A stretch of 64,000 nt of DNA from the NCBI GenBank assembly GCA_021186555.1, contig JAJKFL010000013.1, positions 39,371,144-39,435,143 on the forward strand, in the 5' to 3' direction. The stretch's first letter is position 1. Every line of letters begins with the position of its first letter. Below the pieces are notes generated by a model. It searched no databases. It was given only the letters and a program-made list of their open reading frames with translations, and was not told where the DNA came from. Below are positions 10,424 through 22,250 of this stretch, one piece after another. The stretch comes from Reticulitermes speratus. Lineage: Eukaryota > Arthropoda > Insecta > Blattodea > Rhinotermitidae. A program made the position numbers and the translations under genes.

Positions 10424-12535
10424 CAGGTAGCGAACCCTGGGCTTGTACGTATAAATGACGGCAGATTTTTGGTCAGCTGATGCTGTCGGTTTCTGAATAC
10501 TAAGATAGTGTTGTGTGTACACTAAGATTCAGAAGCAACCATTTAGTAAACTGTTAGGATTTACACAGGAAATATATCTGAATTTCTGCAATGATATCTA
10601 TATTGATATCTTTAGTGATATCTCTTTGAGATAATAGTCCGATATCTGCAAGAAATAAATATCTACCTAACTGAACTACGATGAATGGGAAAGACAGAAC
10701 TGGAGAAAATTTGCAGCCTTGAATCAAATTATAATGCACCTGCTTCTTCTTTTCAAGTTTATCATTTTATTTGTTATGTGATGGGTTGCCTGTCGGTTAT
10801 AACAAATGGAAGTGTTTTGCATCTTGTGTTATTTTCATCTTGAAAGCAGCTCTTTTCCACAACATGAAATCGACTCAGGAAACTGATGCAAATTCAAATT
10901 CCACCATATTTTAAAATATGTCTTATGTACGCATGCAGTGTGCTTTGTGTGATTTCCTTAACGACGCTCTCAGTAAGCCGGTATCACAGACTGCATATCG
11001 CCCATGGTGTGACGATTGGCGAGTGATAAAGTAGAAAGCACACGATGCCTCATTTATTGTGGCCGTAAGCACGATAGCTGTATCGCATAGATACTCTGCA
11101 TACTGACTTGGAAGGGATTAGTCGTGGTCTGATCGAGGCGCCAATTCCGGAATTTACCTTGAGGAATACAGGAAACACGAAAAATCCGAGCCAAGACAGC
11201 AGGTGTTCCGACCTGATTCGAACAGGGTAACTCTCGATCACAAATACAGAACATTTCTCCTACACACAATCCCGCTCGGTCGCATGTAAGTGAACTACAG
11301 TGAGTGGTATATCCCCTTAAAATCACGGGTACTTCCCACATTAAGGATAGATAATCTTATGCACACAGTACAAGTAGAGGGGTGGAAGATGTCTGGGGTA
11401 CTTCTGGAGGTCATTAACAAAGCATGAAGAAAGTTTCTTCGCTTCTTGTGTCAGGATGAGCTTCATAGAAAACTTGAGTTTCCCTGCAGACGAAATCTTG
11501 AGATCGACTACCAACTTGTCAGTGCCTCAAAGTGAAGGAAGCCTCGAGGATATGTGGTGGGCCTAAAGACGGATATGTACCTAACAAAATACCTCAGCGG
11601 TAGAACACTCACGTGCCGCTAGGACAGCACAAGACTTCCGGAATTTAAACGGATTTTGTATCTTTAAACGTATTTTAAGAATTATTACCAATATACAGGG
11701 TGAGCACAAATATGGTTCTTTATCATTTCGGAAAATGGACGGTGAAGCAATCAGGCGAGGTACAGCATCCGGACTTTCGGGCATTAGATTACGCTGATAA
11801 CGAACGTCAACACTTGTAGCTTAACGTCTGAGTGTTCGGACGTTTTGTATTGCTTTTTGCTCGAAAATAAATTCCGAAATCACACTGTACTTATGCCCTT
11901 TCTGTATTTCGTGAGGAGTAAAATCTATTATAAAATAATTTGATTTATTTGAAGCTAAGTATTTAAATTTTTATTGATTTGTGAATTAATGCGAATAACC
12001 AGTGCATTTGGGGTGACTTTAACCATTTAAGGCACAGTGGCAAGTTCTACATTTACCGCTTTTTAACTTTAAAAATCATTGTATTTTCCTTACGAGGGCG
12101 TAAGACGTTTTCCTTAGAATTACCAGAATAAATGTCCGTTAGTAAGTTGGCTAAGAGCGTTCACTCTCGCACTCAGTGTCCACTGACTCATCATCTTATT
12201 GAGCGGTTAATGGAGAGATTAGTCTGATTCTCCAAGGAACTAGCTCAGTCACTCACTATAGTGACTAATAATTGCTTGAGCAACTGGTGTTAAATTCCAG
12301 GCAGGGACACTCTTTCTATTCAGTAAAATGTCCCAATGAGCCTTGGGTTCCTATCCAGCCTCCTGCCTTTTGTGTTGGTGTATGGAGTCGTGTGCGGATG
12401 ACTACTTGTCTCCACCCAGTACCGGACTGCGTGGAGTTTACCACCATTCCCACCATTCCACTTATGTACCGTTGTTCTGGCGGTTGAGCACAGCTACAAT
12501 TTTACACTTACGTAACAAACAAACCAAACAACCTT
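10424..12535. other. Long stretch without supported gene
   Basis: About 2.1 kb of single-copy-looking DNA. TTAACGACGCT at 10,959 hints at a P4 SINE end, and a GATTCGAACAGG segment near 11,215 could be a decayed B-box complement. Around 12,290-12,490 a segment with AAATTCCAGGCAGGGACACT may be another decayed SINE. None is clear. Confidence 0.35.
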
Positions 12536-12642
12536 GATTTCAGGCTCTTGACCCGTGAAGATGGGACCGATACGTTGTCCCGAAACGTCGGTAAACAATT
12601 ACCACACGTCGCAGCGTAATACCCCAGAAGACCGCAGATTTC
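12536..12642 (+). mobile_element. 107-bp ribozyme-bearing insertion, 15-bp TSD
   Basis: A perfect 15-bp direct repeat AAACCAAACAACCTT (12,521-12,535 and 12,643-12,657) flanks 107 bp. Inside is a hammerhead-like block: ACC, GTGAAGA, a GGGAC...GTCCC stem, then GAAACGTCGGT. A sister copy lies at 20,360-20,470. No protein is encoded. TSDs of this length fit a target-primed retroelement; the ribozyme core suggests a non-autonomous Penelope-like element. That identity is inference. Confidence 0.7.
12556..12595 (+). ncRNA. Degenerate hammerhead-like core
   Basis: Order seen: ACC, C(G)UGAAGA, stem II GGGAC/GUCCC, GAAA, CGUC, GGU. The ACC can pair with the GGU after the CGUC site as stem I, and ACGU is self-complementary. 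One base is inserted in the first conserved block relative to CUGANGA, so activity in this copy is doubtful. Confidence 0.45.
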
Positions 12643-12767
12643 AAACCAAACAACCTTCATAACGATCACCGAGTAGATAAATATAATTCGTGTGCAGTGT
12701 TTATGATATTAATGTTGTTATTTGATCGTCTGTCAACGATCCACGGACTGCATTCGTGACTGACGCC

Positions 12768-12985
12768 GTTGCTCAGTTTGCAAAAAAATAGGATTCTTAT
12801 AGACCGAGCAAGCTGGCTCAAGCTTCTGATGGTAGATGTCCAGTTCGAATCTCATCCCGGACACCGACTGTCCTCTCCGGGGTTTCCTGTATTTCTCGGT
12901 GCCTCCAGACAAGCGCCGGGAGAATACAGCGATCAGGTTATGCCAGAACCTCTTTCATGCACATCGTAACTGACTGACTGACTGA
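12768..12985 (+). mobile_element. tRNA-derived SINE, family P4
   Basis: Head with AGCTGGCTCAAGCTTCTGAT and B-box-like AGTTCGAATCTC, then CACCGACTGTCCTCTCCGGG and GCGCCGGGAGAATAC. Relatives lie at 25.22 and 62.47 kb. The matching tail appears only at 13,460-13,590, beyond a LINE fragment, so this copy may have been split. Confidence 0.6.
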
Positions 12986-12989
12986 CTGA

Positions 12990-13400
12990 TAACTAACTAA
13001 CTAACTAACACTGTAGAGGAGGCACTTCTCGAAAAGCTAATAGTTCCTTATTTAGTCAAGAACTTTCCGGACTTATATAGAACCCGAATGTTCATTGCCG
13101 TGTTTACAAAAGCCTGCAACTTATTCCTGTCCTGAGCCAGATCAATCCAGTCCACGCCTCCTATTCTATTTCTTGAAGATCCATTTTAACAGGTATTATC
13201 CTCCCATCTACACCTAACTCTTCCAAGTTGTCTCTTTCCCTCAGGTTTCCCCACCAAAACGCCGTATGTACCTCTCCTGTCCCCCACACATGCTACATGA
13301 CCCGTCCATCTCATTCTTCTTGGTCTGATCACCCGAATAACTTTTGATGAGCAGTACAGATGATGAAACTCCTCACTCTGCAGTCTCCTCTAGCCTCCTC
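12990..13400 (-). mobile_element. 3'-end fragment of LINE family 2
   Basis: Antisense copy starting with (ACTA)n at 12,990-13,010, then CTTCTCGAAAAGCTAATAG, CAAGAACTTTCC, CTATTCTATTTCTTGAAGATCC, and the complement of a frame with HVA(R)M. The same order is at 21.68 and 29.70 kb. Not coding. Confidence 0.7.
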
Positions 13401-13459
13401 TTCCCTCTTAGGCCCAAATATCTTGCTCAGCACTCTGCAAACGGAGCCTCTCAGCCTAT

Positions 13460-13590
13460 GCTTCTCCATCAATGTGAGGTGCACCTCCTTTCTAATTCAT
13501 TATTTACTGTCATCCGATTATTCGATGCAATGAGTATATATTCTGAGTTACTGACAGCCTTAGTTAAATGAATAAATACATACACAAATA
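13460..13590 (+). mobile_element. Tail segment of a P4 SINE
   Basis: TTCATTATTTACTGTCATCC, GAGTTACTGACAGCCTTAGT and TAAATGAATAAATACA match the end of the copy at 62.60-62.70 kb. It may be the separated 3' part of the SINE head at 12.77 kb. Confidence 0.45.
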
Positions 13591-14469
13591 AATACATACG
13601 TATATATGTATAATAAGCCTCTTTGTTGAGTTGCTCGTACGTGTTCAGCCTCTCCAGAAATTTTCAACTTCTCTCTGGCACGCGAAGCTAAACCGGGACC
13701 TAGAATATGGAAGTTTCGTCTTGAACAGAAAATAGATGGTGTTGTATGTTGATCTTGAAGACAGAACTGAACATAATGTGCCGCGGAGACAAAACCCGCT
13801 ATGCACGGACGCGTAAGAACAAAGGACTTTCACATAAACCAGGCACCAGGAGCGAGACCCATCTTCTTGTATTACTGCACTTCCATCCGGTCAATTATTA
13901 GCACGGATTCGGAGGTGGGGACGAAGAGTTGCGCTTTGCAGGTCACGCTAAGCGTCACTGCGTAAGCCTACTGTCAGCAGTTTATTGAATTATTAAAGGA
14001 ATTTTAATTTACAAAATTGTAAACGTATTCAATTGAAAGATAGCATCAATTAATTTATATTTGAATAGTATTTTCAGTTTTGCTACTCTAGTTCAAATGC
14101 AGGAATGTATTGTAAATACTTTAATGAATTAAATGAAAAGGACACGAGTGTATTGTAATAAATATTATGAACACCAACACTTACACTGAGAACGGTGCAC
14201 AACCTCTAAGCGAATAAAAGAGAGTAAGCGCCGGGAAATACACGAAGCCACTGAAAGGTGGAACGAATTGATAAAAATTATTAGAAAACACAAATGGCGA
14301 CTTTTTTGTGACTGGTCTGAACTTCTTCACCTCAAGACACTTGGTTCGTCACTGTGGGTGGTAGATAGACGGCTGAGGGAGACAGGCGGTACATGTATAG
14401 CGTACACACTGGTAGTGGAGAAACCTCTTAGAAGGTTCCAGGTTGGTAGGTTTATAGGATGAGACAGTT
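13591..14469. other. Unannotated spacer
   Basis: No supported gene. AT-rich, particularly 13,980-14,170. Confidence 0.4.
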
Positions 14470-14830
14470 TGCCGGTTAGGTGGACGTTGCAGATTCTGGT
14501 TGTCGGGATGGGAAGTGGATTGAACCGGCCAAGGATCGTGTGCAGTAACGGGCTTTGGTATTATCGGTGTTGAAATTTCTGGTTATACTGCCAGAGAGTT
14601 GGTTACGTAGTAAGATGGTTGTTAGGGAAATATGTTGTGAGGATGGGAGGTGGATGGCACTGGCTGAGGATCGTGTCCAATCATGGTCTTCTACCAGAGT
14701 TAGTAAGTTAGTAAGTTAGTTAGTTAGGTATTTAGTAAGATGGGTCTAAGGGAAATAGATTGTGAGGATGTAAAGTGGGTGGAACTGGCTCAGGATCGTG
14801 TCTAAAGATGTGCTGTGGTATTAGCCGTGT
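14470..14830 (+). mobile_element. Triplicated LINE family 2 terminal segment
   Basis: Three diverged sense-strand copies of one block, spaced about 135 and 126 bp: GGATGGGAAGTGG near 14,505, GGATGGGAGGTGG near 14,641 and GGATGTAAAGTGG near 14,766, each followed by AACTGGCTCAGGATCGTG-like sequence. Translation resembles the ..W..LAQDR terminus of RTE-like LINEs. GTTAGTAAGTTAG repeats occur between copies 2 and 3. A fourth such block is at 51.95 kb. Confidence 0.55.
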
Positions 14831-15747
14831 TTTCGTTCAGATTCAACAGCAGATGTTTGGTTCATTACTGTGTATTTGTAACAGAAATTAATTAAAATTC
14901 TTCAGATACCGCGCCGCAGAAAACTGCAGTAGGCAAATGAATATACACCAAATACCTAAGAGTAAGATTTATTGATTTGCTGTGAAAGTTGAGGTGTTTT
15001 GCGAAGTACTTTGCTACTCTGAAACTCGCACATGACCCGATATTGCAAGGTGTTTCTACTTTTGCGTTCTTGTGGAAGCTTCTATGGCGATACAACAATG
15101 GAGAGTCCTTCCTTCCGCTCCGGTAACCCGCAACAAACAACGCCTTCCGTTTTGCTGTTGCTTTCCCGGCAGCCATTAAACAAATGACGGCAGTATTATC
15201 TCTCATACTAATATGTTGCTGTAAGAGCAGAGAGCCGGGCAGCTTCCATATACGGCTGTAAATAACTTTGAAAGGATCCCTTCGCTTTTTTATCCCTTTT
15301 ACCATGCACGGATTTTTCCCCCGTTTTCCTTAAACCCCTACAACGTTAAATTTTTCTCCGATTTTCTTACACTTCCAGATAGGGGTTCTGCGGGGAATTA
15401 GACATATTCAGTAGAAGAAAAATGTATTCTACTTGGCATCGAGCAGGCCTGTCAGACTCGGAACACGATGAGGACCAACTCCGAAATGAAATTTGACATC
15501 TTGGGGACGCAACATGTAGTGCCACTTTTGTCGTCGTAATTCGTTGGTAAATTTTTCAATGTAGAAAAATGCAACGTTGTAAAATGTTCTTAGCATTTGA
15601 TTTTGCAGGATTTCTTGGGTGTACTATGCAATGAAATAATAAGAAGGACAACTAAATTTTATAAATATCAACATCTAAGCGGGCCACATCGTAGTGGTCT
15701 GCGGCCCCTGTGTTTGCTGTGTCTGTCACAGACGTTACGGCTAAGTA
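14831..15747. other. Unannotated spacer
   Basis: Contains an open frame of 137 codons on the minus strand (14,892-15,305) with no recognisable domain. I do not support it as a gene. Confidence 0.35.
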
Positions 15748-15820
15748 TATCATACATCTCTTTAACCAACCAATGCACACTTAATATGCTTTATTATAAA
15801 CACAATTTACCATAAAACTA

Positions 15821-15866
15821 GACCGACAAGTTTCGAATCCATATTTTGGGATCATCATCAGGGACT
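15821..15866 (-). ncRNA. Hammerhead-like core of element A
   Basis: Minus strand reads AGUCC, CUGAUGA, U, stem II GAUCC...GGAUU, C, GAAA, CUUGUC, GGUCU. Stem I could form with one U-U mismatch, and the cleavage site would follow GUC, about 77 nt from the element end. An unpaired base follows CUGAUGA, as in the other copies. Activity not shown. Confidence 0.5.
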
Positions 15867-16001
15867 TGGATTGTGAATTACACAAATTTCAAATCAACAG
15901 TAATGGTACATGTACCACTCGAAACATGTCGGACTAGTTGTATGGTAAATTGTATAATATTATAAAGAATAATAAGTGTGCATTGGTTGGTTAAAGAGAT
16001 G

Positions 16002-16320
16002 TTTTCTTCTTCTTCTTCTGGTCGGCGCTACAGCCCATGTAGAGCCTCGGCCTTCTTGACCACATGCCTCCATCAAATCCTTCCGAGGCTGTGGTAAAGT
16101 ATCCGTAACAAATTGGTTTTTTACGAGGTAGGGCTGTTAACCCTACGCTAAACCCCCAACCTGGAGGACCAGGGTACCTCTTTTTGTCCGGATCATCACC
16201 CTTGACCTGTCCGGCTTGGGAGACCCTGCCAGTAGCTATGCTACCGCCGGTAAAGCTCTCAGGATCATTTGACCACGCAAGCCTCACCACTACTTCAAAG
16301 TGGAGATAACTTCGGTGGGG
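16002..16320 (-). mobile_element. SINE-like insertion P6 with 10-bp TSD
   Basis: Perfect direct repeats TAAAGAGATG at 15,992-16,001 and 16,321-16,330. The left boundary is a TTCTTCTTCTTCT run (the (AGA)n tail on the minus strand), then complements of a dispersed repeat with GGCGCTACAGCCCATGTAGA, CTTGACCACATGCCTCC and CTTGGGAGACCCTGCC. No coding frame. It is younger than element A, whose right arm it splits. Confidence 0.85.
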
Positions 16321-16401
16321 TAAAGAGATGTATGATGGACTAAAATGCACGGTATGAATATTATAAAGGCAAAGAATTTATTACTCGGCCTGAAACCCGG
16401 C

Positions 16402-19400
16402 GCTTTACACAAGTACATGTACAGCAGAGGGACGAATGTAACTGAACTGTGTCTTTGTGCATGAAGATGGCAGCTTTACACAGGTACATGTACAGCAGAG
16501 GGACGAATGTAACTGAACTGTGTCTTTGTGCATGAAGATGGCAGCTTTACACAGGTACATGTACAGAGGGACGAATGTAACTGAACTGTGTCTTTGTGCA
16601 TGAAGATGGCAGCTTTACACAGGTACATGTACAGAGGGACGAATGTAACTGAACTGTGTCTTTGTGCATGAAGATGGCAGCTTTACACAGGTACATGTAC
16701 AGCAGAGGGACGAATGTAACTGAACTGTGTCTTTGTGCATGAAGATGGCAGCTTTACACAGGTACATGTACAGAGGGACGAATGTAACTGAACTGTGTCT
16801 TTGTGCATGAAGATGGCAGCTTTACACAGGTACATGTACAGCAGAGGGACGAATGTAACTGAACTGTGTCTTTGTGCATGAAGATGGCAGCTTTACACAG
16901 GTACATGTACAGAGGGACGAATGTAACTGAACTGTGTCTTTGTGCATGAAGATGGCAGCTTTACACAGGTACATGTACAGAGGGACGAATGTAACTGAAC
17001 TGTGTCTTTGTGCATGAAGATGGCAGCTTTACACAGGTACATGTACAGAGGGACGAATGTAACTGAACTGTGTCTTTGTGCATGAAGATGGCAGCTTTAC
17101 ACAGGTACATGTACAGAGGGACGAATGTAACTGAACTGTGTCTTTGTGCATGAAGATGGCAGCTTTACACAAGTACATGTACAGAGGGACGAATGTAACT
17201 GAACTGTGTCTTTGTGCATGAAGATGGCAGCTTTACACAGGTACATGTACAGCAGAGGGACGAATGTAACTGAACTGTGTCTTTGTGCATGAAGATGGCA
17301 GCTTTACACAAGTACATGTACAGCAGAGGGACGAATGTAACTGAACTGTGTCTTTGTGCATGAAGATGGCAGCTTTACACAGGTACATGTACAGAGGGAC
17401 GAATGTAACTGAACTGTGTCTTTGTGCATGAAGATGGCAGCTTTACACAGGTACATGTACAGAGGGACGAATGTAACTGAACTGTGTCTTTGTGCATGAA
17501 GATGGCAGCTTTACACAGGTACATGTACAGAGGGACGAATGTAACTGAACTGTGTCTTTGTGCATGAAGATGGCAGCTTTACACAGGTACATGTACAGAG
17601 GGACGAATGTAACTGAACTGTGTCTTTGTGCATGAAGATGGCAGCTTTACACAGGTACATGTACAGCAGAGGGACGAATGTAACTGAACTGTGTCTTTGT
17701 GCATGAAGATGGCAGCTTTACACAGGTACATGTACAGAGGGACGAATGTAACTGAACTGTGTCTTTGTGCATGAAGATGGCAGCTTTACACATGTACATG
17801 TACAGAGGGACGAATGTAACTGAACTGTGTCTTTGTGCATGAAGATGGCAGCTTTACACAGGTACATGTACAGCAGAGGGACGAATGTAACTGAACTGTG
17901 TCTTTGTGCATGAAGATGGCAGCTTTACACAGGTACATGTACAGCAGAGGGACGAATGTAACTGAACTGTGTCTTTGTGCATGAAGATGGCAGCTTTACA
18001 CAGGTACATGTACAGAGGGACGAATGTAACTGAACTGTGTCTTTGTGCATGAAGATGGCAGCTTTACACAAGTACATGTACAGAGGGACGAATGTAACTG
18101 AACTGTGTCTTTGTGCATGAAGATGGCAGCTTTACACAGGTACATGTACAGCAGAGGGACGAATGTAACTGAACTGTGTCTTTGTGCATGAAGATGGCAG
18201 CTTTACACAAGTACATGTACAGCAGAGGGACGAATGTAACTGAACTGTGTCTTTGTGCATGAAGATGGCAGCTTTACACAGGTACATGTACAGAGGGACG
18301 AATGTAACTGAACTGTGTCTTTGTGCATGAAGATGGCAGCTTTACACAGGTACATGTACAGAGGGACGAATGTAACTGAACTGTGTCTTTGTGCATGAAG
18401 ATGGCAGCTTTACACAGGTACATGTACAGAGGGACGAATGTAACTGAACTGTGTCTTTGTGCATGAAGATGGCAGCTTTACACAGGTACATGTACAGAGG
18501 GACGAATGTAACTGAACTGTGTCTTTGTGCATGAAGATGGCAGCTTTACACAGGTACATGTACAGCAGGGGGACGAATGTAACTGAACTGTGTCTTTGTG
18601 CATGAAGATGGCAGCTTTACACAGGTACATGTACAGAGGGACGAATGTAACTGAACTGTGTCTTTGTGCATGAAGATGGCAGCTTTACACAGGTACATGT
18701 ACAGAGGGACGAATGTAACTGAACTGTGTCTTTGTGCATGAAGATGGCAGCTTTACACAGGTACATGTACAGCAGAGGGACGAATGTAACTGAACTGTGT
18801 CTTTGTGCATGAAGATGGCAGCTTTACACAGGTACATGTACAGAGGGACGAATGTAACTGAACTGTGTCTTTGTGCATGAAGATGGCAGCTTTACACAGG
18901 TACATGTACAGCAGAGGGACGAATGTAACTGAACTGTGTCTTTGTGCATGAAGATGGCAGGTTTACACAGGTACATGTACAGAGGGACGAATGTAACTGA
19001 ACTGTGTCTTTGTGCATGAAGATGGCAGCTTTACACAGGTACATGTACAGAGGGACGAATGTAACTGAACTGTGTCTTTGTGCATGAAGATGGCAGCTTT
19101 ACACAGGTACATGTACAGAGGGACGAATGTAACTGAACTGTGTCTTTGTGCATGAAGATGGCAGCTTTACACAAGTACATGTACAGAGGGACGAATGTAA
19201 CTGAACTGTGTCTTTGTGCATGAAGATGGCAGCTTTACACAAGTACATGTACAGAGGGACGAATGTAACTGAACTGTGTCTTTGTGCATGAAGATGGCAG
19301 CTTTACACAAGTACATGTACAGCAGAGGGACGAATGTAACTGAACTGTGTCTTTGTGCATGAAGATGGCAGCTTTACACAGGTACATGTACAGCAGAGGG

Positions 19401-20279
19401 ACGAATGTAACTGAACTGTGTCTTTGTGCATGAAGATGGCAGCTTTACACAGGTACATGTACAGCAGAGGGACGAATGTAACTGAACTCTGTCTTTGTGC
19501 ATGAAGATGGCAGCTTTACACAGGTACATGTACAGAGGGACGAATGTAACTGAACTGTGTCTTTGTGCATGAAGATGGCAGCTTTACACAAGTACATGTA
19601 CAGAGGGACGAATGTAACTGAACTGTGTCTTTGTGCATGAAGATGGCAGCTTTACACAAGTACATGTACAGAGGGACGAATGTAACTGAACTGTGTCTTT
19701 GTGCATGAAGATGGCAGCTTTACACAGGTACATGTACAGCAGAGGGACGAATGTAACTGAACTGTGTCTTTGTGCATGAAGATGGCAGCTTTACACAGGT
19801 ACATGTACAGCAGAGGGACGAATGTAACTGAACTGTGTCTTTGTGCATGAAGATGGCAGCTTTACACAGGTACATGTACAGAGGGACGAATGTAACTGAA
19901 CTGTGTCTTTGTGCATGAAGATGGCAGCTTTACACAAGGTACATGTACAGCAGAGGGACGAATGTAACTGAACTGTGTCTTTGTGCATGAAGATGGCAGC
20001 TTTACACAGGTACATGTACAGAGGGACGAATGTAACTGAACTGCGTCTTTGTGCATGAAGATGGCAGCTTTACACAGGTACATGTACAGCAGAGGAACGA
20101 ATGTAACTGAACTGTGTCTTTGTGCATGAAGATGGCAGCTTTACACAGGTACATGTACAGCAGAGGGACGAATGTAACTGAACTGTGTCTTTGTGCATGA
20201 AGATGGCAGCTTTACACAGGTACATGTACAGAGGGACGAATGTAACTGAACTGCGTCTTTGTGCATGAAGATGGCAGCT
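16402..20279. repeat. 71/68-bp minisatellite, about 56 copies
   Basis: The largest array here (3.9 kb). The unit contains CTTTACACAGGTACATGTAC, GGGACGAATGTAACTGAACT and GTCTTTGTGCATGAAGATGG. Two length forms differ by CAG (TACAGCAGAGGG versus TACAGAGGG). GTACATGTAC is a palindrome in each unit. Point variants (ACACAAGTAC) mark subgroups. The order of length forms in units 12-19 recurs in units 25-32, suggesting internal segment duplication. Confidence 0.97.
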
Positions 20280-20359
20280 ACAGACTTGTGGTTCGAAATG
20301 TAGCCAAATATATCCTTGGTTTTAGGCTTCCGCCGCGATGTTGATGAGATCTGCCCTCT

Positions 20360-20470
20360 TCTCCTCGGACTCTTGACCCTTGAAGATGGGACCAATACGT
20401 TGTCCCGAAACGTCGGTAAACAATTACCATACGACGCTGCGTAATATCCCAGAAGGGCGCAGATCTAGCC
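20360..20470 (+). mobile_element. Second copy of the 107-bp ribozyme-bearing repeat
   Basis: Matches 12,540-12,640: CTCTTGACCCTTGAAGATGG, GACC(A/G)ATACGTTGTCCC, GAAACGTCGGTAAACAATTA, then GCTGCGTAATATCCCAGAAG. The first conserved block reads CUUGAAGA, again one base longer than CUGANGA. I cannot define a target duplication. It lies between two large minisatellites. Confidence 0.6.
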
Positions 20471-20481
20471 TAATATAGTTT

Positions 20482-21561
20482 GAATATGCTGCATCAGTTA
20501 TGTTTAATAGGGCTGGGTGTGTGAAGATAAAGACGGAATATGCTGCATCAGTTATGTTTAATAGGGCTAGGTGTGTGAAGTAAAGACGGAATATGCTGCA
20601 TCAGTTATGTTTAATAGGGCTAGGTGTGTGAAGGTAAAGACGGAATATGCTGCATCAGTTATGTTTAATAGGGCTAGGTGTGTGAAGGTAAAGACGGAAT
20701 ATGCTGCATCAGTTATGTTTAATAGGGCTAGGTGTGTGAAGGTAAAGACGGAATATGCTGCATCAGTTATGTTTAATAGGGCTAGGTGTGTGAAGTAAAG
20801 ACGGAATATGCTGCATCAGTTATGTTTAATAGGGCTAGGTGTGTGAAAGTAAAGACGGAATATGCTGCATCAGTTATGTTTAATAGGGCTAGGGTGTGTG
20901 AAGGTAAAGACGGAATATGCTGCATCAGTTATGTTTAATAGGGCTAGGTGTGTGAAAGTAAAGACGGAATATGCTGCATCAGTTATGTTTAATAGGGCTA
21001 GGTGTGTGAAGGTAAAGACGGAATATGCTGCATCAGTTATGTTTAATAGGGCTAGGTGTGTGAAGTAAAGACGGAATATGCTGCATCAGTTATGTTTAAT
21101 AGGGCTAGGTGTGTGAAGTAAAGACGGAATATGCTGCATCAGTTATGTTTAATAGGGCTAGGTGTGTGAAGTAAAGACGGAATATGCTGCATCAGTTATG
21201 TTTAATAGGGCTAGGTGTGTGAAGGTAAAGACGGAATATGCTGCATCAGTTATGTTTAATAGGGCTAGGTGTGTGAAGGTAAAGACGGAATATGCTGCAT
21301 CAGTTATGTTTAATAGGGCTAGGTGTGTGAAGGTAAAGACGGAATATGCTGCATCATTATGTTTAATAGGGCTAGGTGTGTGAAGGTAAAGACGGAATAT
21401 GCTGCATCAGTTATGTTTAATAGGGCTAGGTGTGTGAAGGTAAAGACGGAATATGCTGCATCAGTTATGTTTAATAGGGCTAGGTGTGTGAAGGTAAAGA
21501 CGGAATATGCTGCATCAGTTATGTTTAATAGGGCTAGGTGTGTGAAGGTAAAGACGGAATA
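20482..21561. repeat. 54-bp minisatellite, 20 copies
   Basis: Unit with GAATATGCTGCATCAGTTAT and AGGGCTAGGTGTGTGAAGGT. Several copies are 53 bp (GAAGTAAAG instead of GAAGGTAAAG), which interrupts the otherwise open frames. Copies are nearly identical. Confidence 0.96.
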
Positions 21562-21679
21562 CCCGGTGCGACATTAGCGCTCTGTAAAGGCGTGCGGGGG
21601 GTATGGAGGCAAAGCTTTGCACGTTTGTAACTTCGATGTGGGTGACGTAATGACTACATTTACCGCTCGTGGTAGCTAA

Positions 21680-22075
21680 CCAACTCGAGGAACTCGAGGA
21701 CACAGAGTCCGTCTTGAGAAGCTAATAGTTCCTCAGCTAGTCAACAAATTCTCCGCGTTTTATGTAATCCAAAGGTTCATCACCGTGTTCACAAGAGCCC
21801 GCCATTTGTCCCTATCCTGAGTCAGACCAATCCAGTCCACGCTCCTTCCCCCCAATCCTGTCTTTTGAACATCCTTTTGAATATTATCTTCCCATGTACC
21901 CTTAGGTCTTCCAATCGTCTCGTTCCCTCAGGTTTCCCCACTAAAACTCTGTGGCACCTCTCTTTCTTCATACGTGCTACATGCCTCACCGAGCTCATTC
22001 TTCTTGATTTGATCACCCGAATAGTGCTTGGTGAGGAGTGCAGATCCTTCATAATTTGCACGCTTCACTAAATGC
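21680..22075 (-). mobile_element. 3'-end fragment of LINE family 2
   Basis: Antisense 3' end: CCAACTCGAGGAACTCGAGG, GAGAAGCTAATAGTTCCTCA, CTATCCTGAGTCAGACCAAT, TTTTGAACATCC. The minus frame at 21,822-22,061 includes RRMSSVRHVARMKKERCHR and VGKPEGTRR, the conserved C-terminal region of RTE-like LINE proteins. Truncated and non-functional. Confidence 0.75.
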
Positions 22076-22250
22076 TATGACATGGGGGGTATGTAGCACA
22101 GGGGGGAGGCGGGAAGTTGTTACTAAACCATAGTCATCAATCGTGAAGGCAAGAAACGAAATGGAAGATCTAGGATTAGGTGGGGTTTGACTGCGACAGT
22201 GGATCTTAGTGAAACAGAGTAAGAGAATGTGGGCTGACATGAGCTGCCGA

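Larger units (their letters stand above)
15748..16337. mobile_element. Hammerhead inverted-repeat element A, split by a SINE
   Basis: Left end TATCATACATCTCTTTAACC (15,748) matches the complement of the right end, but the right arm is interrupted at 16,001 by a SINE and resumes to about 16,337. The left arm carries a hammerhead-like core on the minus strand; the right arm keeps only CGAAACATGTCGG of it. Element without the SINE and one TSD copy is about 260 bp. Non-coding. Confidence 0.7.

Noticed and set aside
9893..10522. 209-codon minus-strand frame with repeated NSQPLGAVLNQLDSVH
   Set aside because: Produced by the 48-bp array; other frames are open in the same array and copies include non-conservative changes.
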